From assembly GCA_027924585.1 (NCBI GenBank), contig BSBM01000597.1, positions 6,710,501 through 6,774,500 on the forward strand: a stretch of DNA of 64,000 nt, in the 5' to 3' direction. The notes beneath the pieces were generated by a model, which was not told where the DNA came from, ran no database searches, and saw only the letters and a list, made by a program, of their open reading frames with translations. Position numbers and translations under genes: made by a program. The stretch's first letter is position 1. Each line of letters begins with the position of its first letter. The stretch is from Larix kaempferi (taxonomy: Eukaryota > Streptophyta > Pinopsida > Pinales > Pinaceae). This document shows, piece by piece, positions 1 to 10,719 of this stretch.

Positions 1-1186
1 ATCAACCCCCCTAGATCTATTTTCATTATATCATTATTTCATTTACATCATATACATAACATCACCATGCTTTTAACTAGCACATGGCTCCATCACAAAA
101 GCATAATGGTGTCTAATGATACAATGTTCATTGGTGGGGCCTTGGCCTTGATCTCATCGCCATGAACTAGTACATACACATATTTACATCACATAAATTA
201 CACCAATAAGGGGTAAAGAGCGGTCCAGATATTACATTGTTTGACAATTTCCAAAACTAGGGTTTCTCTTAGTATAAGACATTGCATTTTTTGCAATAAA
301 AGGGTCAACTTGGGTGTTGGAGCTACACATCATATGATCACCATGGATATCATGAAACCCTAGCAAAGGAAATGACTAGTTTTTTTTCACTCATTTGTAT
401 CTTTGTTTGAGTTAATAGAAAGATTAAATGTACAATATACGTTTAGTTTATAAAATTAACTCATATTTTGAGTTGGTAAATGATTTACAACTTTAAATCA
501 TGGACTTATAATAACCTTGTCTCTTTCAAATTATTTTTTTGAGCAATATGATGTTGTGATGATAGGAATGGGACTTTGCTTATCTTTTACCATGTGTCGC
601 TGTGGTTGTTTACATAAAAACAATAGGGAGAAAAAAATGAAAACTAAAAATCGGAAAGAAGTGTAGTGATATTAACACATATGTGGCTAAGAATGATCAA
701 GTATCCCTTTGAGTGCATGAAACACATAGAAAGATAACACAACATATGGTTTTAGGGAAAAGTATATATGGCATCGGTGCTAAGGGTTTGACAAATTAAG
801 GGTGGTTCACTTCAACCAAGCCATGCTTAGGGTTTAATAAGATTGTTTATGAAGAGATGTTGACTTGCGAAGAAATTAGGGCCTTTTAAATACCCTAAAT
901 CATAAAAACTAGACATTGGGCCCTAAATGAGATATCTAGGGAACATGATTAATGCATGTGTTGATAAAATGTGGTCATTGATTTCAAAGAATAGTAATGA
1001 TGATGATTATTTGTCGTTAATGATGATGTGGTAGATAAGTGATAGCGATACAACAAAGTGCATCTTCAGAATTTCAATACTAGTTTCGATACCGGCACCT
1101 ACAGGATTTCGGTATTGGTCGAACTTATGTCATGATTTTATTCACTAATTCCTTCGATCATATATATCTATGGATCGGTATTATTA
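1..1186. other. Spacer, no gene seen
   Basis: AT-rich unique-looking sequence. No long frame, no splice-like exon series and no transposon motif was recognised on either strand. Confidence 0.5.
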
Positions 1187-2170
1187 TGCCCACCAAGGTC
1201 ACCTAAATTCCTGAAGAGGTCATCTAAATTCCCACCAAGTCCCCTAAATGCATGTCAAGTCAAGATAAATTCCCACCAAGTCACCTAAATTCCTTCCAAG
1301 GTCACCTAAAATTCCCACCAAGGTCATATAAATGCCCACCAACTCACCTAAATTCCCACCAACTCACCTAAATTCCCACCAAGTCAAGATAATTTCCCGC
1401 TAAGTCACCTAAATTCCCACCAAGGTCACCTAAAATGCTTTCCAATGTCATCTAAATTCTCGCTAAGTCATCTAAATGCCTACCAAGTCACCTAAATTCC
1501 CGCTAAGTCACCCAAATGCCAACCAATTCAAGATAAATGCATGCCAAGTCTCCTAAATTCCCACCAATATCACCTAAAATTCCCGCCAAGGTCATCTAAA
1601 TGCCCTCCAGGTCACCTAAATTCCCTCCAAGTCACCTAAATTCCCTCTAAGTCAAGCTAAATGTCCTCCAAGTCACCGAAATTCCCACCAAGGTCACCTA
1701 AAATTCCCACCAAGTTCATCTAAATGCTCGGAAAGTCACCTAAATGGCATCCAAGTCACCAAAATTCCCACCAAGTCACCTAAATGCCCACCAAGTCAAT
1801 CTAAATGCACCCCAAGTCACCTAAATTCCTACCAAGGTCACGTAAAATACGCACCAAGTTTGTGTAAATTCCTTCCAAGTCACCTAAATGCTCGCCAAGT
1901 CACCTAAATTCTTGTCAGGGTAACCTAAAATACTCACCAAGGTCACCTAAATGCCTGCCAAATCACCTAAATTCCCACCAAGCCAAGCTAAATTCCCATC
2001 AAGTCACCTAAATTCTTGTCAGGGTAACCTAAAATGCTCACCAAGGTCACCTAAATGCCCACCAAGTCACCTAAATTCCCACCAAGTCACCTAAATTCCT
2101 ACCAAGTCAAGCTAAATTCTTGCTAAGTCAGCTAAATTCCTACCAAGGTCACCTAAATTCCTGCCAATGC
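1187..2170. repeat. Minisatellite, ~20-22 bp unit, about 45 copies
   Basis: Head-to-tail copies of a unit close to CACCTAAATTCCCACCAAGT fill about 1 kb. Units vary mainly in the AAATTCCC/AAATGCCC core and in GT/GGT at the end, giving 20, 21 and 22-bp forms, with some CAAGATAAATTCC or CAAGCTAAATGCC variants. Some higher-order repetition is visible: an AAATTCTTGTCAGGGTAACC variant occurs twice, about 100 bp apart (near 1911 and 2011). A short minus-strand frame at its right edge (2112-2294) is a by-product of the repeat. Confidence 0.95.
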
Positions 2171-3591
2171 ACTTACAGATAGATAGGTGAAAAAAGATCC
2201 TATATGCTATTGGAGCGTGGTCAAGAACATCGTAAATGTGCATTGTTGTCAAGAAAAAATTACAGATGAAAGAGGTAAGGTATGTACCCAACACAATTGT
2301 TGTGTTGCATGATGTCTTTCTACTATCATAGTGAGAGGTTAAGGAGTGTATTTGGGATTATGAGTAAACCCCATGGGACAACTATTCATTTCATCAAGAA
2401 CATTCACATTTATGGTGATTGCCGCAAAGATGCCAAGTTTTTCATAAAATACACGAAATAGGTTTTCATGACACACTTGTAACATTGAGATGAAACAACA
2501 TGTCCAAATTAGTTAGACTCAAATTGGCATTTGTGATAGAATCATTGAATCAAGGTTTCATAAATGTTGAAAGACCATGTACCATAGCTAAGGAAATGCA
2601 TAGTGGAATATTTTATTAATATATTTTTATTATCTCAAACATTTATACACTATCTAGATATGGATTGAGATTACCATAACTATCTCACTTGTTTTATAAC
2701 TTTCAATGCTATGATATGCCCTACTTACCTTTTTAACAACATTTGTTCTTCACAAATTATGATAGTATAGATATAGAACATTAGGGTGGGACAACTTCTT
2801 AAAGTAGATTTATTAATATTTATTAGGGTGTGCCAAATTCTATTAAAGCATATTTATAAAGATTTATGGGCGAACCTCACATAGTTATGAAGATTTATTG
2901 GTTTGAACAAATTGTACAAATAATTTATCTTAGACTTCTCTCATGTCGCATGCCCACTTCATGCTCTCTTTCACAAACTTGTTAAGAAGATAACATTCCA
3001 ATAGTGTTTAGTGCAACAACAAATATGGACCAATGCCTCATATATGAACTCATAGTTGTCGTCCATACCACAAAATCCTATTGCATATTAGTATTTTATG
3101 TCCTTCATATTCCATTAAGAATTACTCAACGTTATAACTGAGATATCCATGCAATCTTCCAAGCTATCAAAAAATGGAAACTAATCATATAGAAACATTA
3201 TTGGTCACACATGTATGACCACAACGAAGACTTTTGTGAAGATGTCAAAAGAAAATATGAAATAAATTATATTGCACAATTTCTAATACAATAATCCAAG
3301 TTTATAATAGAATTTATGACAAAGTAGACGTCTCGTATATGTCCTGTGAATGTACATGTATCAAAAAGTACAATGATGTACATGTATCCCGAAGTACATA
3401 TGTCCTAGACTACACATCAAAACTCGATCTTCCTCTTGTTTTTTTCCTGACTTTGATGCATCATGCCCCTCTGTCTCGAACTGGTGTGCATCTCTAGAGT
3501 ATGCAAATCAAAGATCAAATTTCTTGATCAACTAACTACACTAATACATCAGCACTAACAAACTTAAAAAATTAAATTACGACTCAATTAA
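2171..3591. other. Spacer, no gene seen
   Basis: AT-rich sequence with a small local duplication of AAGTAC/GTACATGT motifs near 3340-3410. No coding or transposon signal recognised. Confidence 0.4.
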
Positions 3592-3663
3592 TTATAACAA
3601 ACACTCGCTGAAACCATATGAGGTATCAATGATTGTGGTGTCCTCCTCACCGGAATGTTCTTT
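3592..3663 (-). pseudogene. Probable last exon of an unidentified antisense gene
   Basis: On the minus strand an acceptor (pyrimidine-poor GAGAAAAATTAG) is followed by 23 open codons and a TAA. The peptide is acidic and starts KEHSGEEDTTIIDTS. It is the terminal member of a series of small exons running from about 5217 down to here. The exon was chosen because the frame and the acceptor agree and the frame closes at a natural stop. The family is not recognised. Confidence 0.35.
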
Positions 3664-3775
3664 CTAATTTTTCTCTTCAAATAAAAGATCATATCTTGAT
3701 TATTTCAACAATTATCAACATGTGCATGTAAAAGTATTAAAACACTTTTTAATGAATGAACATATCCCCAAAAAA

Positions 3776-3893
3776 TAGACTCTGGGACAAGAGATTGGGT
3801 TTCTTGTGTATCAAGAGGAGCCATATGTTCAAAATTAAGCTCAATCGCATCCACAACGGGACTGGAGGGGCCAGGCAATGCTTCTGCCAATGG
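3776..3893 (-). pseudogene. Exon-like frame of the same antisense gene
   Basis: The minus strand is open for about 40 codons, with a Pro/Ser/Glu-rich peptide containing AEALPGPSSPVVDAIE and DTQETQSLVPES. The acceptor could be the AG at 3891-3892 (TTGGCAG), but the phase with the previous exon is uncertain and I see no good donor after the final TTTTTTGGGG. It lies between the better-defined exons at 3982-4074 and 3592-3663, which is the main reason to accept it. Confidence 0.35.
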
Positions 3894-3981
3894 ATACAGT
3901 CACCAAATGTTGAAATAGTTAGACATGCATGAATAAACAATCTAACGTGAAAAAACTATGTATAGATATTGAAATAGATAC

Positions 3982-4074
3982 CTCTATGTGACTTCTTCCC
4001 AACGTTGATGTAGCAATAACTGTTGAATCAACAACCCTGCTGAGGTCTAGCATGTATGACTCTCGAGCATGACG
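3982..4074 (-). pseudogene. Exon of the same antisense gene (31 codons)
   Basis: The acceptor TTTATAG precedes 31 open codons that end ..SHIE directly before a GTATCT donor. Both ends are in phase 0. The peptide includes YMLDLSRVVDSTVIATST, and its ending resembles that of the exon at 5089-5217 (..STATTHIE), which suggests that the two exons arose by duplication. Confidence 0.45.
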
Positions 4075-4164
4075 CTATAAACATGTGAAATATACATTAA
4101 GAAAAACATGTTCTGCATGGAATTGAATGTTAATTAACAACTATAATCAGAGGCTATACATTAC

Positions 4165-4305
4165 CATGGAATCCGTAGGTCCATGATCATGGAAACCCTC
4201 CCTCCTTCTAGAAGAGGGTTGTCTGATAAATACACAACCCTTGGAAACATTTGGAATTTGGGGAGAAGCAAATAAAAGCGATGGTACTGGGATTTTGGTT
4301 GATTC
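4165..4305 (-). pseudogene. Exon of the same antisense gene (47 codons)
   Basis: A minus-strand block of exactly 47 codons, open throughout in phase 0, lies between a CTATAG acceptor and a GTAATG donor. The start reads ESTKIPVPSLLFASPQIPNV, and the rest is Arg/Ser-rich and ends HGPTDSM. Length, phase and splice sites agree without adjustment, making this one of the better exon calls of the locus. Protein family unknown. Confidence 0.45.
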
Positions 4306-4396
4306 CTATAGTTACAAAGTGTTGTCGTAGTTAGACATGCACATGTGAATGAATGAAATAACATGTATTAAAAAATTAACATGTTAAGATAGTTAC

Positions 4397-4474
4397 CTTT
4401 GTTTGAAATGTATCTCCACCATGGGGGGCATCGCTAGTGCTAAAGCCTGTCCCTTCTATAGAGGAATCTAGCAT
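4397..4474 (-). pseudogene. 26-codon repeated exon, copy 3 (open)
   Basis: Minus strand, 78 nt, fully open: MLDSSIEGTGFSTSDAPHGG then DTFQTK, followed by a GTAACT donor. The expected acceptor reads CTTGCAT instead of CTTGCAG, so splicing here may be lost. It is homologous to the exons at 4574-4647 and 4730-4807 and to the start of 5089-5217. Confidence 0.5.
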
Positions 4475-4573
4475 ATGCAAGTTTAAAAAGTCATGAAGCA
4501 TTGATGTAGTTAAACACATACATGAACCAATGAACTAGGATGTATAAAAAAGCTAACATGTTGAAATTGTTAC

Positions 4574-4647
4574 CTCAGTGTGAAATTTTTCATCAAGGGA
4601 GCTTCATTGGTGCCAAATACCTGCCCCTCTGTAGAGGCATCTAACAT
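4574..4647 (-). pseudogene. 26-codon repeated exon, copy 2 (74 nt, frameshifted)
   Basis: Minus strand. The CTTGCAG acceptor and GTAAC donor are kept and the peptide opens MLDASTEGQVFGTNEAPL. The block is 74 nt rather than 78, so the reading frame shifts in the second half. Confidence 0.5.
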
Positions 4648-4729
4648 CTGCAAGTTTAAAAAGTCACCAAGTGTTGACATAGTTAGACGTGAATGAACCA
4701 ATGAACTAACATACATTGGAAATTGTTAC

Positions 4730-4807
4730 CTTAGCATGAATGGTCTCTTCACCAAGGGGGGATTCATTGGTTCCAAATCCTTACCCCTCTGTAGAGGCAT
4801 CTGGCAT
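4730..4807 (-). pseudogene. 26-codon repeated exon, copy 1 (one stop)
   Basis: Minus strand, 78 nt with CTTGCAG acceptor and GTAACA donor. It reads MPDASTEG, a TAA stop, then GFGTNESPLGEETIHAK. Other copies have CAG or CAA at the stop position, so the stop looks like a C-to-T change in an old coding exon. Confidence 0.5.
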
Positions 4808-4903
4808 CTGCAAGTTTAAAATTACAAGTGTTAGAAATCTATGTACATGTGTACAGTAAGGAAAAATAAGTTTGAACAAGATTACGTCTAAGCATAAACT
4901 TAC

Positions 4904-4984
4904 TTCACTCAAGAACCTAGAAAGGTCAACATCTAGGATATCACTAGAATCAACATTTTTCCCAGGTTGTTGAGGATCTAGAGG
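4904..4984 (-). pseudogene. Exon of the same antisense gene (27 codons)
   Basis: Minus strand. A TTTTTAAACTTGTAG acceptor is followed by 27 open codons (PLDPQQPGKNVDSSDILDVD, then LSRFLSE) and a perfect GTAAGT donor. Both phases are 0, matching the neighbours. The same intron sequence (TTTAAACTTG) precedes the repeated exons, so intron plus exon were duplicated together. Confidence 0.5.
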
Positions 4985-5088
4985 CTACAAGTTTAAAAAT
5001 TGTAAATATTAGACCATCTAGCATTAATGATCTAACATGTATTAACGAAATAACATGTACTAAGAAACTGACATGTTGAAATAGTTAC

Positions 5089-5217
5089 CTCTATGTGTGT
5101 TGTTGCGGTAGAATATACGACGACACCTAGCACACCAAAAACACCTGTATATTGTGGAACACTAGTCTCTCCACTAATAGGGCCAAAGCTTTGCCCCTCT
5201 GCATTGGCATCTAGCAT
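5089..5217 (-). pseudogene. Exon of the same antisense gene (43 codons, repeat start)
   Basis: Minus strand, open for 43 codons before a GTAACT donor. It starts MLDANAEGQSFGPISGE, clearly related to the 26-codon repeated exons, and ends STATTHIE. The acceptor position reads CTTGCAT, as in copy 3. It is the upstream member of the exon cluster. The next sequence upstream on this strand is the 140-bp array. Confidence 0.45.
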
Positions 5218-5289
5218 ATGCAAGTTTAAATTTTTTAAATATTAACAATCTATATATGTGTACAGTAAGGAAAAAAAGTGTTTGGACAA

Positions 5290-6530
5290 GATGGACACAA
5301 GTTTATTTCCTCAAACATGCGTCAAGACTTGAAATGATCACACATGATTCCATTCTACAACATTAACTGACACCTATAAAAACCTAAATGAATACCTAGG
5401 CTCCTTGATATTTGTCTCTCCTGAAGATCAATTCAGGTTTGATGTTTGAAACATGCGTTGAGACTCGAAATGATCACATAGGATTCCAATATACAACATT
5501 GACTAACACTTATAAAAAACTAAATGAATACCTAGGTTTCTTGAGATTTTTCTCTCTTGGAGATGGATGTAGGTTTGTTGTCTGAAACATGCGTCAAGAC
5601 TCGAAATGATCACATAGGATTCCATTCTACAACATTATTTAACACCTTTGAAAACCTTAATGAATACCTAGGCTCTTTGATATTTTTCTCTCCCGAAGAT
5701 GGATGCAGGTTTGATGTCTGAAATGTGCATCAAGACTCGAAATGCTCATACAAAATTCCATTCTTGAACATTAACTAACACATGTGAAAACCTAAATGAA
5801 TACCTAGGATCCTTGAAATTTTTCTCTCTTGAAGATGGATATAGGTTTGTTGTCCGAAATGTGCGTTGAGACTCAAAATGCTCACATAGGATTCCATTCT
5901 GCAACATTAATCAAGACACCTGTGAAAACCTAAATGAATACCTAAGATCCTTAAGTTTTTTCTCTCCTGAATATGGACACAAGTTTTTTGTCTGAAGCAT
6001 GTGTTGAAACTCAAAATCCTCACACAGGATTCCATTCTGCAACATTAATTGACACTTTTGAAAACCTAAATGAATACCTAGGCTCCTTTATATTTTTCTC
6101 TCTTGAATATGGACGTAGGTTCGTTGTCTGAAACATGTGTCAAGACTCAAAATGATCACACAGGATTCCATTCTACAACATTAACTAAGACCTGTCAAAA
6201 CCTAAATGAATACCTAGGCTCCTTGATATTTTTATCTCCTGAATGTGAGCATGGGTTTTCTATTTGAAATGTGCATCGAGACTTGAAATGATCACATAGG
6301 ATTCATTTCTACAACATTAACTAACACCTATGAAAACCTAAATGAATACCTAGTCTCCTTTATATTTTCTCTCCTAAAGATGGACACAGGTTTGTTGTCC
6401 GAAATGTTTGTTGAGACTTGAAATGCTCACACAAGATTCCATTGTACAACATTGATTGAAACCTTTGAAAACCTAAATGAATACCTATGATCCTTGAAAT
6501 TTTTCTCTCCTGAATATGGATGCAGGTTTG
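5290..6530 (-). repeat. Array of ~9 exon-like 140-bp units (left part)
   Basis: On the minus strand each unit is a ~95-nt block starting AATGGAATCCTATGTGAGCA and ending ..GAGCCTAG, then a ~43-nt spacer GTATTCATTTAGG...GTTGTAG with intron-like GT and AG ends. Copies lie near 5350, 5485, 5610, 5755, 5890, 6032, 6168, 6301 and 6439. The block encodes about 32 residues opening NGILCEHFESQRTF; several copies carry a TGA where others have CAA or CGA. Because 95 nt is not a multiple of 3, successive units could not all be spliced in one frame, so at most some were ever coding. A gypsy element splits the last unit. Confidence 0.8.
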
Positions 6531-7278
6531 TGTTGGCATGGGATTAGTCTGCATGAAGTGCAGAAGACGACAGATGCAAAGAGGGACCATCCGCAAAAGA
6601 AAGGGTCATTTGCAGGGAATGAGGAAGCGCAAGATTAGTTAGGTTGCTAGAAATGGGTCATTTGGACCATTTTGTAACTTCCATAGTTGGCTATAAATAA
6701 GAATTTGAATGTAATCCTAAGGGCATCTGGTATCTAGATCGGAGATTGATTTTGTTTTTGCTATGTTTTCACAATTTGTATGAATCCGCGATAAGATGTT
6801 CTGAACTGTTTCTCTAAAGGTTATACTGTAGGTTTTGATGAGTCAATGCATGAAGATGTTCGGATCTATCCTTTTGTCTTTGTTTATGTTCAATGGTGAA
6901 TGCTGCATTATGATTTATGTTTCTGTAAGGTTTCAATGATGCGATCTCCACTATTTCCCAGTTAATGTGAATGTTCATTATGTGTTGAATATGTGAATGG
7001 TAAATACATGGCTAGTGTGTGAATGATGAATGTATGAATGTATGTGAATGTGAATCTCTGGTTTCTGTTGCAATAGACTTGAAGTAGTTTCATGTCCTTT
7101 CCCCACTGCGGAAACTCGGTTCGTGGAACCCCCTTAACCATCTCTGGTGAGACTTCACTCGCTTCGTGGGTGTTGTTGGAAAGGGTAAAACCTTTATGGG
7201 TCGGTGCTTAAGGGTGTTAGGTTGGTATTTGTTGGGGACAGTGCGAAGTGAAACCCTGTCGACAGAACTGTGTCAACA
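6531..7278 (+). repeat. 5' LTR of gypsy element 1
   Basis: Begins TGTTGGCATGGG and ends CTGTGTCAACA. It matches 15077-15799 over its whole length with scattered substitutions and small indels, so the insertion is old. A TATA-like GGCTATAAATAAG lies near 6690. Confidence 0.93.
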
Positions 7279-7280
7279 AA

Positions 7281-7298
7281 TGGTTCCATTGCCGGGAC
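7281..7298 (+). other. Primer-binding site of gypsy element 1
   Basis: TGGTTCCATTGCCGGGAC sits 2 nt after the LTR end, where the tRNA primer site of an LTR element lies. The shape TGGNNCCNTTGCCGGG resembles sites of plant gypsy elements primed by a non-initiator tRNA. I cannot name the tRNA with confidence. Confidence 0.7.
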
Positions 7299-7366
7299 CC
7301 TGAAGAAGGAAGATAAGGACATGCTGTGGCACCCGACGAAACCGTAGATTCAGGACTGAAGAATTT

Positions 7367-9960
7367 GTGGAAGGAGAAAATCAAAACCCCAAGCAGACAA
7401 CAAGCAGTTGGTTGGACAAGCATATTTATTTTGATATCCACGAGATATTTTTCGGTGAATTCCCGGTATTGCTGCATGAGTGGTTGGTGCAGCTGATGTT
7501 TCAAAAAAACCATTTCCAAAAGAGTGAGCCTGATCACTGGACTCCATAATTGATCCAACAGCTAAAATGGGTCGACAACAAGGTATCAAGGGTTGTTGAC
7601 TTCTGGGTAGATAGTATCTTAGAGGGGTACATCATTGAGTTTGTTGTGGACACAATCAAATCATACAACGACGTAGAAAGGAATTTTTTCAAAGGACCCA
7701 GAGGAAGATTCCTGCTATCACTGAAACTGTGGATTAAGATGCTCGTCTACAAAAAGGGCATCCTGAGGATGAATTCCGACAAGTAGAAGAACCAGTGTGC
7801 GGAAGTTGTGGATACCGCATGAATGCGGGTCCGATAGAAAAATGCAGGGTAGATGGACATGAGTGACAACGAATTTTTAAGGGAAGCTGACGAAGAGTGT
7901 GGTACCTTGAGGAGTGGGGTGATATTCTGACATCCCGAGAAGAAGAGGAGGACTGAGAGAGAGTCTCTTGAGGGGACCGGAATGGAAGACTACAAAAAAA
8001 GACCACAAGGGATGAAGCGACCTTATTACGATGAATAAGAAAGTGAACAGGATACCCCATAAGCTGAAGAAGGACAGACCCTAAGACACAACGTACCTTC
8101 AACTCCACGCACTACTCAGAATTTGATAAAAGGAAATACAAGTTATTCGCAGAGTTTTCCTACGTTCCAAAATAGTAGTAAGAGTAATGCATCAATAAAT
8201 AATAATAGTAGAAGTACAAGAATGGGGGGTGATGATTCAAATATGCCAACCTTCCAAGGTAACGGGATCGAGGATCCCGAACAGTACTGGTTTTTGTGAG
8301 AAGTAGTATGGACCGTGAAGCAGGTCCAGGATGGAGACATAAAAAAGGGATAGTTAGCGATGACCCTCAGGGTCCGTGCATTAGATTGGTATATGAATGT
8401 TACTAGGGTACCGACGGGAAATCTAGGTAAAACATTGCTACAGATAAAGGTGGGGATGATCGATGAATTTAGAAAATCAAAATCTGAGTCGCAGTACTTT
8501 ACTGAGCTTAAAGAGGTCAAATAATTTCCCAACGAGTCAGTATGGGAATTTGACCAGTGATTCAAAACACTAATGGTGAAAGTGAGTTTCGGGATGAACG
8601 ATATGCAGCATAAAGAATGGTTTATCGTTGGGTTGGTGTTGCACACTCGTGGACTGTTGATGCAATAGAAGGTAGCGACCCAGGAAGAAGCGCTGGAGAT
8701 TGCAATGAAGCTGGAGGCTTCACCAATCAGTGAGACGGGCTTGGGAATGGATCGAATACAAGCACAGCTGGAAAACCTGATGATCCATATAAAAGACATG
8801 AAGAAAGGAAAAGAGGCCCGCGAAGACATATGGTGCACTAGATGTAGGATGGAAGGACATCACAAAGACCAGTGCCCAAAATTCCAATAATATTTTCAAT
8901 CAGGTGAACCGAATCCCCTCAGCCAGGGAGGGTTTCCTTGGTGTCGCGTCTGTCAAACGAGAGGACATCAACCAAAAGAATGTGTGTACATGCAGAATAT
9001 GGTGTCAAAACCAGTAAACTTGTATTGCAAGTTCTGCCAATCGGTTGGCTACGATGAGAAAGACTGCAGAGCTTATGACCTACTCCAAGAAAGGACTGCG
9101 GACACTTTCTTCATGAAAGGGGAGGAGCAACCACCGATACAGCAGTCACAGCAGTATAATAAACTGCAGCCTCAATATAATTTGCAATCATAGTATGAGC
9201 AACCGCAGTATGGTCAACCGCAGTATGGCCGACCACAATTTCAACAACCACAATATGGTTAACCGCAATATCCGCAGTCGCAATATAGTAGACCACAGTA
9301 CCCACCATACGGGGAACTGTGAGGAGGATTTAGAGGGGGCTTCCGAGGAGGCCAAGGCCTTGGTGCTGGCCAAGGAGGAGCTACTGGACGAGTTCGAGAA
9401 CCTATCATATGTTACAATTGTTGTCAGCAAGGTCATTATTAGAGGGATTTCCTGAATCCAACACCACAGTGCAATTACTACAATACTGTGGACCATGGTG
9501 TTGAACATTGTCCTCAGATCATTGCAAAATGGAAAACTAAGAACTTGCCCCCACCTCCAGAAAATCAGAATCAAAACCAAAATCTGTCAGCAGAACAGAA
9601 GATATCCGCAGAGGTTAGAAGTCAAAATGTGACTGTCAGAATAGTGAATCACGGAGGAGCCGTGACAGGGGCTGACAGGACATAGGCTAGCATCCAACCG
9701 GTAGTAAGAAAACAAGTCACATTTGATGCACAGGAGGAAAGGGATATTTTCTTAAAAGCACAAGAAGCGATGAGGTAGCTGAGACAGCCACCTCTTCACC
9801 AGAAATAAGGTACTTACGACATGCCACCGATATTTGACACAATGAATTCGCAAAGAAAGGCCAACAGCTTAAGAGACTTTTTAGAGAGTTTCTTGGAGCT
9901 GGAAAAATATCAAGATGCATTGGCGGAGATATCCAACCTGGTGCATTGACGAGAGGGTGC
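7367..9960 (+). pseudogene. Gag of gypsy element 1 (broken by stops)
   Basis: One frame is readable from 7367 into the protease, interrupted by several TAG, TAA and TGA codons. The first part (7367-7786) is a ~140-codon region with no recognised domain. The capsid-like segment runs about 8250-8700 (DPEQYWF..; ..LTLRVRALDWYMNV-type). Zinc-knuckle-like motifs follow: WCTRCRMEGHHKDQCP (8842-8877), CRVCQTRGHQPKEC (about 8945-8985), CKFCQSVGYDEKDC (about 9028-9067), and after a low-complexity stretch CYNCCQQGHY (about 9413-9440) and CNYYNTVDHGVEHC (about 9472-9513). Gag normally coats and packages the RNA. Having more than two knuckles is unusual. Confidence 0.8.
9140..9400 (+). other. QPQYG-repeat and RGG-like stretch inside Gag
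   Basis: In the Gag frame this segment reads as about ten near-repeats of QPQYG (for example YEQPQYGQPQYGRPQFQQ), then GGFRGGFRGGQGLGAGQGG. It is low in other residue types and lies between the third and fourth zinc knuckles. Such Gln/Tyr/Gly and RGG stretches are known from RNA-binding, condensate-forming proteins; that role here is inference. Stops at three positions show decay. Confidence 0.75.
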
Positions 9961-10012
9961 ACGAAAACAACGGGCGGTCAATCACATACATAAGAGGAAG
10001 ACATGACGAGAG

Positions 10013-10501
10013 ATGCAGATTTTTGTGCAAGTCGTGGAATTTGATATCGACTCCATCATCTTGGATTTGGGGTTAGATGTGAACATCCTAACCAAACAGA
10101 CCTGGGACACGATGGGGAAACTGCGGTTGGCTTGGTCCTCGGTACAACTATGTCTTGAAAACCAGAGTAAAGTCACCCTGATCAGTAAACTATGCCGAGT
10201 TCCTGTGGAGATCGAGGGACTCAAAACATATGTTGATTTCTATGTGATCGAGATTGTTGACAACACAAGCCCCTATCCAGTGCTGTTAGGAATAGACTGG
10301 GCAATCGAGAATCAGGCTATTATCAACTTCAAGAAAAGAACTATGTCGTTCGAGAACCGGGAGATAAGGGTAGTCACACCTCTTGACCCTGCAGTAGGGC
10401 AGCGATATGTTGAGTCGACAAGGGGTGAATTCAGTGAGGGTTGGGACAATATCTACAACATCTCTGAAGATTATATCAACCCACTACTGATGGAGAATTA
10501 G
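10013..10501 (+). pseudogene. Aspartic protease of gypsy element 1
   Basis: A 162-codon open frame in phase with Gag. The active-site strand reads IILDLGLDVNILTKQTW, where the usual D-S/T-G is D-L-G, so the catalytic triad residue is altered. Downstream YPVLLGIDWAIENQAIINF fits the conserved LG.DW flap end of retropepsins. In an active element it would cut the Gag-Pol polyprotein. The altered triad and the stops around it suggest an inactive copy. Confidence 0.75.
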
Positions 10502-10719
10502 GGTGGCGCAGTATCAGTTCGGCGTCATTAGATTCTGATGAAGCACTTGAAAATTGGTAGAATCAGATGCACGAAGTATCGTTTAGGATGTGCGTACATA
10601 TCACTTAGTCATTACGAAGAGTAGCTATGGAAGAATGTGAGCTACCAACATACGAGGGATTTCCCAATTTGGCTACATTTCTTACTAAATTTTAAGAGAA
10701 AGTGGCAGAACCACAACGT

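Noticed and set aside
1187-2170. CRISPR-like or regulatory repeat array
   Set aside because: Units abut with no unique spacers; this is a minisatellite.
8143-8838. Minus-strand 231-codon frame
   Set aside because: It lies opposite the Gag capsid of gypsy element 1 and has no motif of its own.
9188-9580. Minus-strand 130-codon frame over the Gag low-complexity region
   Set aside because: It mirrors the QPQYG-coding repeats on the other strand; the plus-strand Gag frame explains it.
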